Assembly (NCBI GenBank): GCA_050944355.1
Contig: JBMNQX010000015.1
Span: 1-42,358 of the forward strand
Source: UBA4285 sp050944355
GTDB lineage: Bacteria > Bacillota > Clostridia > Lachnospirales > Lachnospiraceae
Direction of reading: 5' to 3'
DNA: 42,358 bases
Position 1 is the first letter of the stretch; every line of letters starts with the position of its first letter. Under the pieces are notes generated by a model. It worked only from the letters and a program-made list of their open reading frames with translations, ran no database searches and was not told the DNA's origin. Position numbers and translations under genes: made by a program. Below are positions 1 to 8,033 of this stretch, piece after piece.

Positions 1-186
1 CAGTATATCATCGAAAAAAGACTGGCACTTGCCAAGCAAAAAATCCAGGCTGGCGCAGCGCCCAGTGACGCGTGCTTCCAGTCCGGATTCAACAATTATG
101 CCAACTTTTCGCGCACCTTTAACCGGCACGTCGGCGTCTCCCCGAGAACCTACCAGAAAGCTATCCGGGATGGCAAATGGGTTTAA
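1..186 (+). CDS. AraC-family transcriptional regulator, C-terminal fragment (cut by window edge)
   Basis: The frame is open from base 1 to a TAA at 184-186 and encodes the last 61 residues of an AraC/XylS-type regulator. The visible part is the second helix-turn-helix of the family: the segment NNYANFSRTFNRHVGVSPRTYQK contains the characteristic F-x-x-x-F/N-R-x-x-G-x-S/T-P-x-x-Y/F pattern. Family members of this kind bind direct-repeat operators and usually control sugar genes. The ligand-binding part lies outside the window, so the target cannot be inferred. Its end is only 16 bp from the end of the convergent DUF554 remnant. I see no terminator between them. Confidence 0.85.
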   Translation, partial: QYIIEKRLALAKQKIQAGAAPSDACFQSGFNNYANFSRTFNRHVGVSPRTYQKAIRDGKWV

Positions 187-202
187 AGCCCCTCTGCGTC
201 GT

Positions 203-541
203 TCACCTCCACATCACCGCCACAGCGAGTGCCGGCAGCAGGTTCGCCACGCGGATATGGCGGTCAAACATCAGATTGATGCCGATGCAGAAGATCAGAA
301 TAGAGCCGACGTAGGAAAGGTTGTTCAGCACACTGTCCGAGATCATCGGGCTGAGAACTGCCGCAAGAAGCGTCATGGCTCCCTGAACAAGCGCAATCGG
401 GATCGCCGAAAAAGTGCAGCCCCTGCCCATCGTCGCAGCCATCACCATCACCGTGATCATATCCATGACCGCTTTCGCGAATAAAATTGAATGGTCCCCG
501 TAAATCCCGTCCTGGATCGACCCGATGACCGCCAAAGTCTG
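203..541 (-). pseudogene. DUF554 (YdfK/YqgA-type) membrane protein, 5'-truncated remnant
   Basis: The minus-strand frame from about 541 down to a TGA at 203-205 encodes about 110 residues that read like the C-terminal half of a DUF554 protein: AVIGSIQDGIYGDHSILFAK, then hydrophobic helices with GRGCTFSAIPIALVQGA, ending in RVANLLPALAVAVMW. DUF554 proteins are normally about 225-235 residues, so roughly the first 110 are missing. The frame runs upstream into the end of the amidohydrolase gene in another frame. The only nearby start is a TTG at 533-535 without a convincing ribosome-binding site. I infer a gene remnant left by a deletion or insertion at the amidohydrolase junction. Function of the family is unknown. 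Confidence 0.6.
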
Positions 542-542
542 T

Positions 543-1463
543 TCAGCCGCCGAAATACACAGTCTGCGCATTCTGGTACAGGATTGCTTCCTTCTCGTCT
601 TCCGAGAATTCCGCGCAGCCGCGCAGATAATCAATCAGATGCTCGTAGCTGTCGCCTTTGAGCGTGGACGGGAAGTCCGAGCCGAACAGAATATGGTCTG
701 CGCCGACGATGTCCGCCGCTTTCCGGATCAGCGCGGTTGTCTTCGGATACGGAAATGCGTCCGGCGCCATATTGTGCGGCAGCGCTGCGAGGTCGTGCCA
801 CACATTCGGCAGCGCCAGAAGCTGCAGCTTTTCAAGCGCCGTTTCCGCCGTCTTCTGCGACGGAGCAAGAAGATGACAAATGACAAACTTCATGCCCGGA
901 TGCGCGAGTGCCGCGTTCCGCACAGCCTCCGGCTGCCAGCTTTCGGCACCGCATTTGCCAATGTCGAGGACACAGACAAGGCCACGCTCGTCGCAGTAAT
1001 TGTACTCGGCGCGCATCACATCGCCATAAAGGTCAAAGGTCGGATGGTTGCACATCAGGCCGGATCCGGTGCTGACTTCGTACTTGACGATGCCGGCGCC
1101 GCGCTTTTCAATCAGGTACTCGCTGATCTTCCCGCAGTCGCGGCTCCAGGGATCAAAGGACACCGCCGCGCGGAAACGGTCCGGATATTTATCCTGCGCA
1201 TCCAGCGAGTAAATATTCTGAAATCCCATGTAGTGGCCCTGAAGCAGAACCGCCTTTTCCACGCCGCAGCGGTCCATAGCCGCAAGTGCGTCTTCCGGTG
1301 TGACACTCCCCTTGCCGAACTCTTCCGGCAGCAGCTGAAATATCCGCCCGTCTGCATACTGCGCCTTTCCGCCGCCGAGCCATCGCAGCTCGCCCTCCGA
1401 GCCGATCCCCGCCACGTACTGAACAAGATGCATGTGCGCATCAATCACATTTCTTTTCTTCAT
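543..1463 (-). CDS. Amidohydrolase-2 family metal-dependent hydrolase (TIM barrel)
   Basis: Predicted product is 306 residues. It opens with the metal-binding H-x-H motif in VIDAHMHL (H10, H12), has a histidine in the central FVICHLL strand and an aspartate in LFGSDFPS near the end, which is the pattern of Amidohydro_2 proteins such as sugar lactonases and pyrone-dicarboxylate lactonases. The start at 1463 is chosen because GGGAGG lies about 11 bp upstream; the in-frame GTG at 1472 almost touches that site. The gene follows a sugar-binding lipoprotein and an enolase-superfamily dehydratase on the same strand, so a lactone or acid-sugar hydrolase is plausible, but a decarboxylase of the same family cannot be excluded. 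Confidence 0.8.
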   Translation of the reverse strand: MKKRNVIDAHMHLVQYVAGIGSEGELRWLGGGKAQYADGRIFQLLPEEFGKGSVTPEDALAAMDRCGVEKAVLLQGHYMGFQNIYSLDAQDKYPDRFRAAVSFDPWSRDCGKISEYLIEKRGAGIVKYEVSTGSGLMCNHPTFDLYGDVMRAEYNYCDERGLVCVLDIGKCGAESWQPEAVRNAALAHPGMKFVICHLLAPSQKTAETALEKLQLLALPNVWHDLAALPHNMAPDAFPYPKTTALIRKAADIVGADHILFGSDFPSTLKGDSYEHLIDYLRGCAEFSEDEKEAILYQNAQTVYFGG

Positions 1464-1614
1464 ATATTTCACGCCCTCCCTTTACTTCCTGACTGATTTC
1501 ACGGTTCACTGCCTAGATCATACGAAACTGACAACGGGGTAGCAACAATTTTTCAAATTATACCTGTTTCCTTTGATTTTGGCGCTGCGTTTCAGGTCCT
1601 GGAAAAAGGCCCGG

Positions 1615-1688
1615 GCGCACCGGAAATGTCACTTTTCTTGTTTCCGATGACAGGCAGCCATATCACCCCGGACAGCGCACCGGAAATG
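1615..1688. repeat. 14-bp direct repeat, 60 bp apart
   Basis: The sequence GCGCACCGGAAATG occurs at 1615-1628 and again at 1675-1688. It lies in the 321-bp gap between the amidohydrolase and the binding-protein gene. Apart from the terminator at 1711-1756 I see no gene or other signal in this gap. Confidence 0.6.
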
Positions 1689-1710
1689 CCGCTCAATGAT
1701 ATTCAGCCAC

Positions 1711-1756
1711 AAAAAGAAGCTGCCGCTTTGGTGCCCGAAAGCACGTAAGCAGCAGC
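1711..1756 (-). terminator. Rho-independent terminator of the binding-protein gene
   Basis: On the minus strand GCTGCTGCTT (1756-1747) pairs with AAGCGGCAGC (1728-1719) with one G-U pair, enclosing an inner GTGC/GCAC stem, and is followed by a TTCTTTTT tract. It lies about 30 bp beyond the stop codon of the solute-binding protein gene and should separate it from the amidohydrolase gene. Confidence 0.75.
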
Positions 1757-1784
1757 CTCTCTCTTCACACATATGTGTCGTCAA

Positions 1785-3182
1785 TCACCCGGCAGCTTTT
1801 GCTGCAAGTGCCGCGCTGCCCTGGCTGACAAACTGCGAAGCAGCATCCGCCGAAGTGATCTGCTTGTAGCAGAGCTCTTCCTGCAGGTTGTTGAGAACCT
1901 TCGAAGCTTCGGAGAATCCATCCGGATACGGAGGATTGATAACCGAGCTGTTCGGCTCAACGACGTTGTAAACGAAATCATAGATCTTCTGGTCGTTTTC
2001 GGTGAGCTGGCCCTTGACTTTGTCAGCTACATCGGAGTTGACCGGAACGCCTCTCTCGCCGAGAAGGATGTCGTTGCAGTCCGTGCTGTTGATGAAGTAG
2101 TTCAGGAACTTGACGGCTTCATCCGGATTTGCTGTCGTCTTGGCGATGGAAAGGAACTGGCTCGGCTTCAGGAAGTCAGACTTCTTCGGATCCGGGCTCG
2201 GCCATGTTGTCATCTGCAGATCCTGGCCTTCCTTGGCTGTGTTGCAGAATGCAGTGTACTGGTTGGACCAGCAGAGAGCTTCCCAGGACATGGTCTCCGG
2301 CGAAGAGCCGTAAACCATCGGATCCTGCTCTACAGAGCCGATGCTGATGTCGGCAAATACACCCGGATCCAGCAGCCAGCCCTCATCGATACCCTGCTCG
2401 TAAACCTTGAAATACTTGGTAAGCTGCTCTTCTGTCGCACCGATCTTGTCATTCTGGAAGAGAATGGCGCCATCGGAACGCAGCCAGTAGTTGAAGAGCT
2501 CGTGGCAGCTGCCATACATCAGATTCGCCCTGTATCCTGTCTTCTCCGTGACCGTCTTTGCGACTTCAATGAATTCGTCAATCGTCATGTTGTCCTTGAT
2601 GGTGACGCCGGCCGCGTCCGTCACGGTCTTGTTGTAGACCATAGCCGGCGTATTGATGCCGAGACAGGCCGCGACAAATTTGCCATCGACAGTTCCGGCC
2701 TCAATCATATCCGAATTCCAGTTAGAGGTGTCAAGCGTGCCGTCCTCGATGTACGGAGTGAGGTCAAGGAGCAGATCGCCGTTCGTGTACTGATTGATGT
2801 ACTGATAGTCCATCTGCATCAGGTCCGGAAGCTGGCCGCCGGCCGACGCCGTCGCGAGCTTCTGCCAGTAATCGGCCCACTGAGAGAACTGGCCGTCGAT
2901 CGTCACCCCGGAATTCTCCTGCTGATAGAGCTCAATTGCCTGCTGCGTGCGGTCATTTCTGGTCTGATTGCCCCACCAGTCAAATGTCAGTGCGACGCTT
3001 CCGCTGCCGGATGACGCTGCTTTTGTCGTGGATCCGGCTGCTGCTGTCGTCGAACCGGATGCCGCTGTCGTCGTGCCGGACGCCGTCGTCGTTGTCGTGC
3101 TGCTGTCTGAGCCGCATCCCGCCAGGACCGATGCCCCGAGCATGGCGGCCGCTGCCGCAGCCATGATTCTCTTTGCCTTCAT
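1785..3182 (-). CDS. Sugar ABC transporter substrate-binding lipoprotein without adjacent permeases
   Basis: Predicted product is 465 residues. It has a type II signal peptide (MKAKRIMAAAAAAMLGAS) with lipobox LAGC and acylated Cys23, then a low-complexity Ser/Thr/Ala/Gly linker to about residue 70, then an extracellular solute-binding protein family 1 fold beginning ALTFDWWGNQ. Such proteins capture sugars outside the membrane and deliver them to a two-permease importer. No permease or ATPase gene adjoins it; upstream on the same strand is an enolase-superfamily gene (77 bp away) and downstream an amidohydrolase. It must therefore share permeases encoded elsewhere, or act as a sensor protein. 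Start ATG at 3182, preceded by a purine-rich AGGAAGAGAAAG. Confidence 0.9.
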   Translation of the reverse strand: MKAKRIMAAAAAAMLGASVLAGCGSDSSTTTTTASGTTTAASGSTTAAAGSTTKAASSGSGSVALTFDWWGNQTRNDRTQQAIELYQQENSGVTIDGQFSQWADYWQKLATASAGGQLPDLMQMDYQYINQYTNGDLLLDLTPYIEDGTLDTSNWNSDMIEAGTVDGKFVAACLGINTPAMVYNKTVTDAAGVTIKDNMTIDEFIEVAKTVTEKTGYRANLMYGSCHELFNYWLRSDGAILFQNDKIGATEEQLTKYFKVYEQGIDEGWLLDPGVFADISIGSVEQDPMVYGSSPETMSWEALCWSNQYTAFCNTAKEGQDLQMTTWPSPDPKKSDFLKPSQFLSIAKTTANPDEAVKFLNYFINSTDCNDILLGERGVPVNSDVADKVKGQLTENDQKIYDFVYNVVEPNSSVINPPYPDGFSEASKVLNNLQEELCYKQITSADAASQFVSQGSAALAAKAAG

Positions 3183-3259
3183 AATTCTTTCTCTTCCTTT
3201 CTTTATCTTCCCCAGGGAGAGTGCCCCCTTAAAATAATTCGTTCTTTGCCGGAAAACCC

Positions 3260-4405
3260 TCAGGCCTTCGGCGGAAGGTAGATCGTCCGCGACTCGAGGC
3301 AGCCCATGTCTTCTATTTTTTCGAGATTCATGCGGATCGGAATGCCCGGGATGTCGGTGCGCACATAGCAGCGTCCGTCCCGGAACTCCGGAACATTCAG
3401 CATCAGGTCGTGAACCGGCTCGGATATCGGCGCGTGGAACTCAATGCGTTCATTTTCCCCATACAGACAGCCGAAAATCGCGTTGTACGCGGTGCGGCCG
3501 CCGGACTGAAATTCTTTGCCGGCTGCCCGGGCCATGTCGCGGATCGCTGTCAGATCGTCGATCCGCGTCATGCGTCCGAGGGAGGGCTGCAAAATATCGA
3601 CACCTTTTTCAAGGTATATTTCATACATATACGAAATGCGCATCGACTCGCCGAACGCAAGTCTCTGCTTCACTCCCATCTCTTTGAGACGCCGGATGCC
3701 GTTGAAGTCGGCCGAGTGAATCGGCTCCTCAAACCACTCGAGATTGTACGGCTCAGCCATTTTCGCGAACTTCGCCGCGTCCGGAACGCTCCAGCACTGG
3801 TTCGCGTCGACCGCGACACCGATTGAATCCCCGACGGCTTCGCGCACCTTCCGGATGCGCCCCAGATCGCGTTCCATGTTCGTGCCGCCGTCCGACCCAA
3901 CCTTGAATTTCACTGTCCTGAAACCTTCCGAGACGTAACGCGTCATGTCCTCAACCAGCTCCTCGTCGGAGAGCAGAAGCGAGCCGCCGCCCTTATACGC
4001 GGCCGCCCAGTCCTTCGTGGCACCCAGAAACCGATGCAGCGGCTGCCCGGCTCTCTGCGCCAGAATGTCCAGCATCAGAATATCCACCGTGCCGACATCG
4101 ACTGCCTTCTCTGACTGAAATCCGGAATTTCGGATCTGCCAGTACAGCGTCTTTCGCCACTCGTTGAAACTGCGGCTCTTCCCGTCCAGAAGTTTTGGCA
4201 GTGTATTCCTGACAAATGCTCTTGTCACCGTGTAGTGCGCCGTCATGCCGCTGTCATCCGTAAGCTCGAGATATCCCTGCTCCGGGATGAACTGACCGAA
4301 ACCGCCCGTGCTGTCTTTGAACGGTCTCGGAAGCGGAATCGGCCTGAAATTGTAATACACAGCCTTGTTAAATTTTATCGGATCTGAATAATCAAATGGA
4401 AACAT
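3260..4405 (-). CDS. Enolase-superfamily (mandelate racemase/muconate lactonizing type) acid-sugar dehydratase-like protein
   Basis: Predicted product is 381 residues, the usual length of the family. Visible active-site elements are the K-x-K pair in VKFKVG (K166, K168) and metal ligands D200 (DANQCW), E226 (WFEEP) and E253 (AFGES), spaced 26 and 27 residues as in mandelate racemase. The last third (EFQSGGRTAYN) shows no obvious counterpart of the mandelate-racemase His297, so the exact reaction (dehydration, epimerisation or cycloisomerisation of an acid) is not predictable. It heads a minus-strand unit with a sugar-binding lipoprotein and an amidohydrolase and is divergent from a LysR-type gene, suggesting control by that regulator. 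Confidence 0.85.
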   Translation of the reverse strand: MFPFDYSDPIKFNKAVYYNFRPIPLPRPFKDSTGGFGQFIPEQGYLELTDDSGMTAHYTVTRAFVRNTLPKLLDGKSRSFNEWRKTLYWQIRNSGFQSEKAVDVGTVDILMLDILAQRAGQPLHRFLGATKDWAAAYKGGGSLLLSDEELVEDMTRYVSEGFRTVKFKVGSDGGTNMERDLGRIRKVREAVGDSIGVAVDANQCWSVPDAAKFAKMAEPYNLEWFEEPIHSADFNGIRRLKEMGVKQRLAFGESMRISYMYEIYLEKGVDILQPSLGRMTRIDDLTAIRDMARAAGKEFQSGGRTAYNAIFGCLYGENERIEFHAPISEPVHDLMLNVPEFRDGRCYVRTDIPGIPIRMNLEKIEDMGCLESRTIYLPPKA

Positions 4406-4486
4406 AGCCCCTGTTTTCTCCCTGGCGCACGCGCGGCAAGTTCGACGTTTTTCCCGAATTTCAGGCCATTTTCAGGCTCATAAAAA

Positions 4487-4564
4487 TATCAGAATAGTTA
4501 TAACGCCCTTACGCGTTTTCTACCCCTCTGCGCTTCCTGTAAGTTTTCTTATCACTTTCTGATA
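4487..4564. promoter_or_regulatory. Inverted repeat TATCAGAA / TTCTGATA, possible LysR operator
   Basis: TATCAGAA at 4487-4494 and its exact inverted copy TTCTGATA at 4557-4564 flank the middle of the 248-bp gap between the divergent enolase-family and LysR-type genes. A perfect palindrome GTTATAAC lies at 4497-4504. LysR-type proteins typically bind dyads (T-N11-A) in such shared promoter regions. The assignment is inference from position and symmetry. Confidence 0.35.
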
Positions 4565-4615
4565 GTAACAGTATGACAGACTCGGGATAATACTGCCATC
4601 CACAAACTTTCATGC

Positions 4616-4644
4616 TTTTCATATCATTTTGGTTATACTATAAT
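4616..4644 (+). promoter_or_regulatory. Promoter of the double-HTH LysR gene; transcript appears nearly leaderless
   Basis: A consensus -10 TATAAT at 4639-4644 has a weak -35 TTTTCA at 4616-4621 with a 17-bp spacer. The start codon at 4654-4656 lies only 9 bp beyond the -10 box, which puts the expected transcription start within a few bases of the ATG. There is no Shine-Dalgarno sequence. Confidence 0.5.
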
Positions 4645-4653
4645 GCGGATAGC

Positions 4654-5931
4654 ATGAACACGAAAAAATTGTATTATCTCATCACAATCGAAAAACAGGG
4701 AACTCTTTCCAGGGCGGCAGAGAAACTCGGCATCTCGCAGCCGGCGCTGACCAAGTTTCTGTCCGCGGCAGAACAAAGCCTCGGTGCCGCTCTGTTCACG
4801 CGGGGAGGCCGTCAGCTGACCCCGACCGGTGACGGCCAAAAAGTCCTCAACTTCGCGCACCAGATGATGGACGCGCAGGACAGGATGATGCGCCATATCC
4901 GCATGGTCAGCGGTCTGCAGCGGACCACCATCCGGCTCGCGACGGCGCCGAACCGCGGCGCAATGCTGTACAGCCGGATTTACAGCCGGTTTGCCAGGCA
5001 TTTTCCATCGGTAAAACTTGATCTGTCGGAAGTTTACGCCAGTGAGCAGGCGGAAGCCGTGCGGCGCGGACAGGCTGACATCGCCATCGGTGCGGGCGAT
5101 TTTTCAGATGAAGTCGAGGATTATATCTTCGCGCGGGAGGAGATTCTGGTCTCTCTGCCGGCCGCCCATCCGCTCGCTCCCTCTGATGCCGTCCGGGTAG
5201 CAGATCTGAAGGACTCTGCCTTTCTTCTGCAGGCCAGTCAGCACAGCATCCGCCGGATCGCAGACCGGCTGTTCCGGGAGGCCGGATTCTCGCCTATGAT
5301 CGCGTTTGAAACCGGCAACGTGCTGCTGCTCGATTCCATGATGCAGCAGGGAATCGGAGTCGGATTCGTTTCCCACGCACACGTCTTTCCGTCCAAGGAC
5401 GTCGTCTACCGGCCGCTCGACCCGCCGGTGTATCAGACGCAGCACATCCGCTATCCGAAAGGGCACACGCTCTCACCGGCGGAGTGTTTTCTCATCCGCC
5501 TGATGATGGAAGAACGTCTGTCAGACCCGCGCTACACGCCTGTCCACTCTGACAGGCTGGACGCGTTTCAGTCTGTGCTTCTCGCCGCGCCGGACCGGGA
5601 CACAAGTTCACCGGCTCCCGAGACCGGAACGAAGACAGCGGTCCACCCGCAGGACATCTATTTCGACACCGAAGTCATGCGCTACATTCTGGGAATAGTC
5701 GAGGAAGGATCCCTGACAAAGGCGGCCGATCGGTTCTACCTGTCACAGCCGGCCCTTTCCCGCTGTCTCCGGTCTGTCGAACTGCTCATCGGTACGCCCC
5801 TCTTCAGCCGCTCCCACAACAGGCTGACTCCCACCAACGCCGGCATCGTCTTCGCCAACAACGCGAAAAATATCCTGGACATGGAAGATGCATTTAATGA
5901 AGCCTGGCAGAAGGCCAGGCTGAAGATTTAA
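4654..5931 (+). CDS. LysR-type regulator with a second LysR-type helix-turn-helix at its C-terminus
   Basis: Predicted product is 425 residues against about 300 for normal LysR proteins. Residues 1-65 form a standard LysR winged HTH (LSRAAEKLGISQPALTKFL, then LTPTGDG). Residues about 90-295 match the LysR effector-binding fold. After a Ser/Pro/Thr linker (about 310-330) residues 337-402 form a second complete LysR HTH: LTKAADRFYLSQPALSRCL followed by LFSRSHNRLTPTNAG. Both share the L-x-x-A-A-x-x-x-x-x-S-Q-P-A-L core. I chose the ATG at 4654 because it gives a normal LysR N-terminus; an upstream in-frame ATG at 4612 lies ahead of the probable promoter. Divergence from the enolase-family operon suggests that operon is its target. 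Confidence 0.9.
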   Translation: MNTKKLYYLITIEKQGTLSRAAEKLGISQPALTKFLSAAEQSLGAALFTRGGRQLTPTGDGQKVLNFAHQMMDAQDRMMRHIRMVSGLQRTTIRLATAPNRGAMLYSRIYSRFARHFPSVKLDLSEVYASEQAEAVRRGQADIAIGAGDFSDEVEDYIFAREEILVSLPAAHPLAPSDAVRVADLKDSAFLLQASQHSIRRIADRLFREAGFSPMIAFETGNVLLLDSMMQQGIGVGFVSHAHVFPSKDVVYRPLDPPVYQTQHIRYPKGHTLSPAECFLIRLMMEERLSDPRYTPVHSDRLDAFQSVLLAAPDRDTSSPAPETGTKTAVHPQDIYFDTEVMRYILGIVEEGSLTKAADRFYLSQPALSRCLRSVELLIGTPLFSRSHNRLTPTNAGIVFANNAKNILDMEDAFNEAWQKARLKI

Positions 5932-5973
5932 GATTCGATCGAACAACAGGCTTCAGGGGACGATTTTCAGCTC

Positions 5974-8022
5974 TCAGGGCAGCTCTTCGTGAAACGTGAC
6001 AAATGACGTATCCGGGTACGAGAATTCGCCGCGGTAGTTGGACGCGTTGTACCACGGATATTTTACAGGATGATACGAAGTGCCCTTCGGAGCGCCGCTC
6101 TGCGTGTAGATATACAAGTTGTGAAAATCCCAGACAACGATCTCATCGCGGTCGTCACCTGTCAGATTTATGGCCTCGCAGCACAGGGTCGGATGTCCGT
6201 CATCCGGAAATGCCACCGCAATATCCCCGTTTCCGTCCATGAGACCGCCTTTTTCGGGATCCGCATTTGTCAAAATAAAATCCGTCCCGTTTCCGAGCCA
6301 GTTGACCGGCGCGAGAATGTTGCCATTGCATTCATTTTCCGTCTCCCAGAGTTCATTTCCCATATCATCGTACAGATACAGCACACCCTGATGGCCCCAG
6401 AAATTCGTGACGGCGATCGAAAATCCCGGTCTGTCCGGGCAGTAATTGGCCACGCTGACACGCTGAGCGTGCCCGATTCTGTCACGCGCCAGAATATGTC
6501 CGTGAAAATCCCCGATGAAAAATCCCTGTGTGCCCGACACACAGGCAAATCGGCCTTCGCTGCAGTCGCGCTGGAACTTTCCGTACACAATCTCGTCCGT
6601 GTGGTCTTCTGTGATCGGATACGTCCAAATCGGTTTTCCGTGACAGTTTAACAGCGTGTAACCCACCAGCAGTTCGTCATGCCCGTCGCCGTTGATGTCG
6701 AGCGAGCATGGAAAATGTCCCGTATTTTTCGGGCTCTGATACTTCCACATGACATTCAGATTGTCGTCGAGCGCGTACACGCGGCAGTAGCGGTCCTTGA
6801 TCAGAATGTCGCGCGGTCTGTTAAGTCCTCGGAAATTGCAGATACGGATACCGTCCGGATTGATGCGGTCGAACGCATAGATGCCATACGGCGGTCCGAT
6901 GATTGTGCTGTCCTCTTCCGTTGAAAAAGGAGTCGGCGCACTTTTTTTGATCTCGCCCGTGCGGCCGTCCAGAATCAGAATCTCGAAATTTTTCGCCGTG
7001 ATAACCTCGTCAATGCCGTCGCCGTCGATGTCGTAAACCTGAAAAGGCAGGTCACAGCTCACTTTTCCGAGCACATCTTCATGGTCCGACGGCTCACCCC
7101 GCTGCCAGAGCACATTCCCGTCAAGATCAATCGCCGTCAGACAGCTTATCGTCGCATATGCGTCCCGGTCCACGCGTTTCTGCGCCTGGGCGAGAACAAT
7201 ATGCCACGCATCCGTACCCGTCAGATGCCCGAACCGGATCTGACGGCTCGTTCCAAAATCTTTCAGATCAATTTTCTTCCACAGCTTCATAGAAGGATAT
7301 CCGGCCTGCAGATTTGATATCCGTCTGCTCTCCGCCTCTTCATCCTGTCGGATCTCACGCCGTCCGCTGCTGCTCACGCACACTCTCACATCCGTAAACA
7401 TTGTCGGGCAGTCCGCCGTGATTCCGATCTTGCCTCCCCTCGCCGCGAGCGGCCCACTCCATGTAATCACGACTGTGCCGTCAAACCGGCATGTCACCAA
7501 ATCGCCGCTGAGCTCAACCCGCATCTCATGCAGCCCGTCGCATTCCGCCGCTGCCGGACACGGCACCTCTGCCAGCACTTGTACGTCTTCCTTGTGCCGA
7601 TAAGCCAGCCTCAATCCGTTCCGATACTCAGCCGAAAATACAAGCGTATCGATGCTGTCATTCATGGCAAATGCAATCCCGGCCATACCTTTCGTGGAAA
7701 TCCGGCGCAGCTTCACAGAGACATCGTAGTCCTTCCAGAAACGGCTGCCGGTCTCCAGTGTCGGAAACATCCTGTGCGGAATTCCTTTTTCAATCCGGCA
7801 CTGCTCCATGTAGTGCCGCCCGTCCTGCTCCGTGATGATCCAGGACGGCCCGTGCCCGTTGTAGCGGTAATTGCACACAGGGTCGTGCCATGCGCCGTGC
7901 ATCCCCCTTTCCACTACGTAATGATATTCTCCCGCGGCCGAGTGATCCGGATCATACGGGAACTCTCCGATTGGAAAGCCGCTGAAATCGTCCTGAAACA
8001 AAATCTCATTTGCCATGTCCAT
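5974..8022 (-). CDS. Cytoplasmic FG-GAP/beta-propeller protein with N-terminal jelly-roll-like domain
   Basis: Predicted product is 682 residues without a signal peptide. Residues about 5-215 (ILFQDDFSGFPIGEFP onward) look like a concanavalin-type beta sandwich as found in glycan-binding or DUF1080-like domains. Residues about 255-680 form repeated beta blades with calcium-binding loops DIDGDGIDEV (about 331) and DINGDGHDEL (about 439) and a later GDDRDEIVVWD. This resembles the propeller of family 11 rhamnogalacturonan lyases and FG-GAP proteins, but I cannot identify catalytic residues. The start at 8022 is set by GGAG about 7 bp upstream. It is last in the ABC-importer operon, behind an internal terminator, so a role in handling the imported sugar is likely. 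Confidence 0.7.
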   Translation of the reverse strand: MDMANEILFQDDFSGFPIGEFPYDPDHSAAGEYHYVVERGMHGAWHDPVCNYRYNGHGPSWIITEQDGRHYMEQCRIEKGIPHRMFPTLETGSRFWKDYDVSVKLRRISTKGMAGIAFAMNDSIDTLVFSAEYRNGLRLAYRHKEDVQVLAEVPCPAAAECDGLHEMRVELSGDLVTCRFDGTVVITWSGPLAARGGKIGITADCPTMFTDVRVCVSSSGRREIRQDEEAESRRISNLQAGYPSMKLWKKIDLKDFGTSRQIRFGHLTGTDAWHIVLAQAQKRVDRDAYATISCLTAIDLDGNVLWQRGEPSDHEDVLGKVSCDLPFQVYDIDGDGIDEVITAKNFEILILDGRTGEIKKSAPTPFSTEEDSTIIGPPYGIYAFDRINPDGIRICNFRGLNRPRDILIKDRYCRVYALDDNLNVMWKYQSPKNTGHFPCSLDINGDGHDELLVGYTLLNCHGKPIWTYPITEDHTDEIVYGKFQRDCSEGRFACVSGTQGFFIGDFHGHILARDRIGHAQRVSVANYCPDRPGFSIAVTNFWGHQGVLYLYDDMGNELWETENECNGNILAPVNWLGNGTDFILTNADPEKGGLMDGNGDIAVAFPDDGHPTLCCEAINLTGDDRDEIVVWDFHNLYIYTQSGAPKGTSYHPVKYPWYNASNYRGEFSYPDTSFVTFHEELP

Positions 8023-8033
8023 AATTCGTCTCC

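Noticed and set aside
1773..3014. A 413-codon open frame on the plus strand opposite the sugar-binding lipoprotein
   Set aside because: It is the antisense of a clear lipoprotein gene, lacks recognisable motifs and has no ribosome-binding site. Similar long opposite-strand frames occur against most genes here because of codon bias.
4612..4653. Earlier ATG for the double-HTH LysR gene
   Set aside because: It would lie at or ahead of the promoter's -35 region, has no ribosome-binding site, and adds 14 residues not found in LysR proteins.
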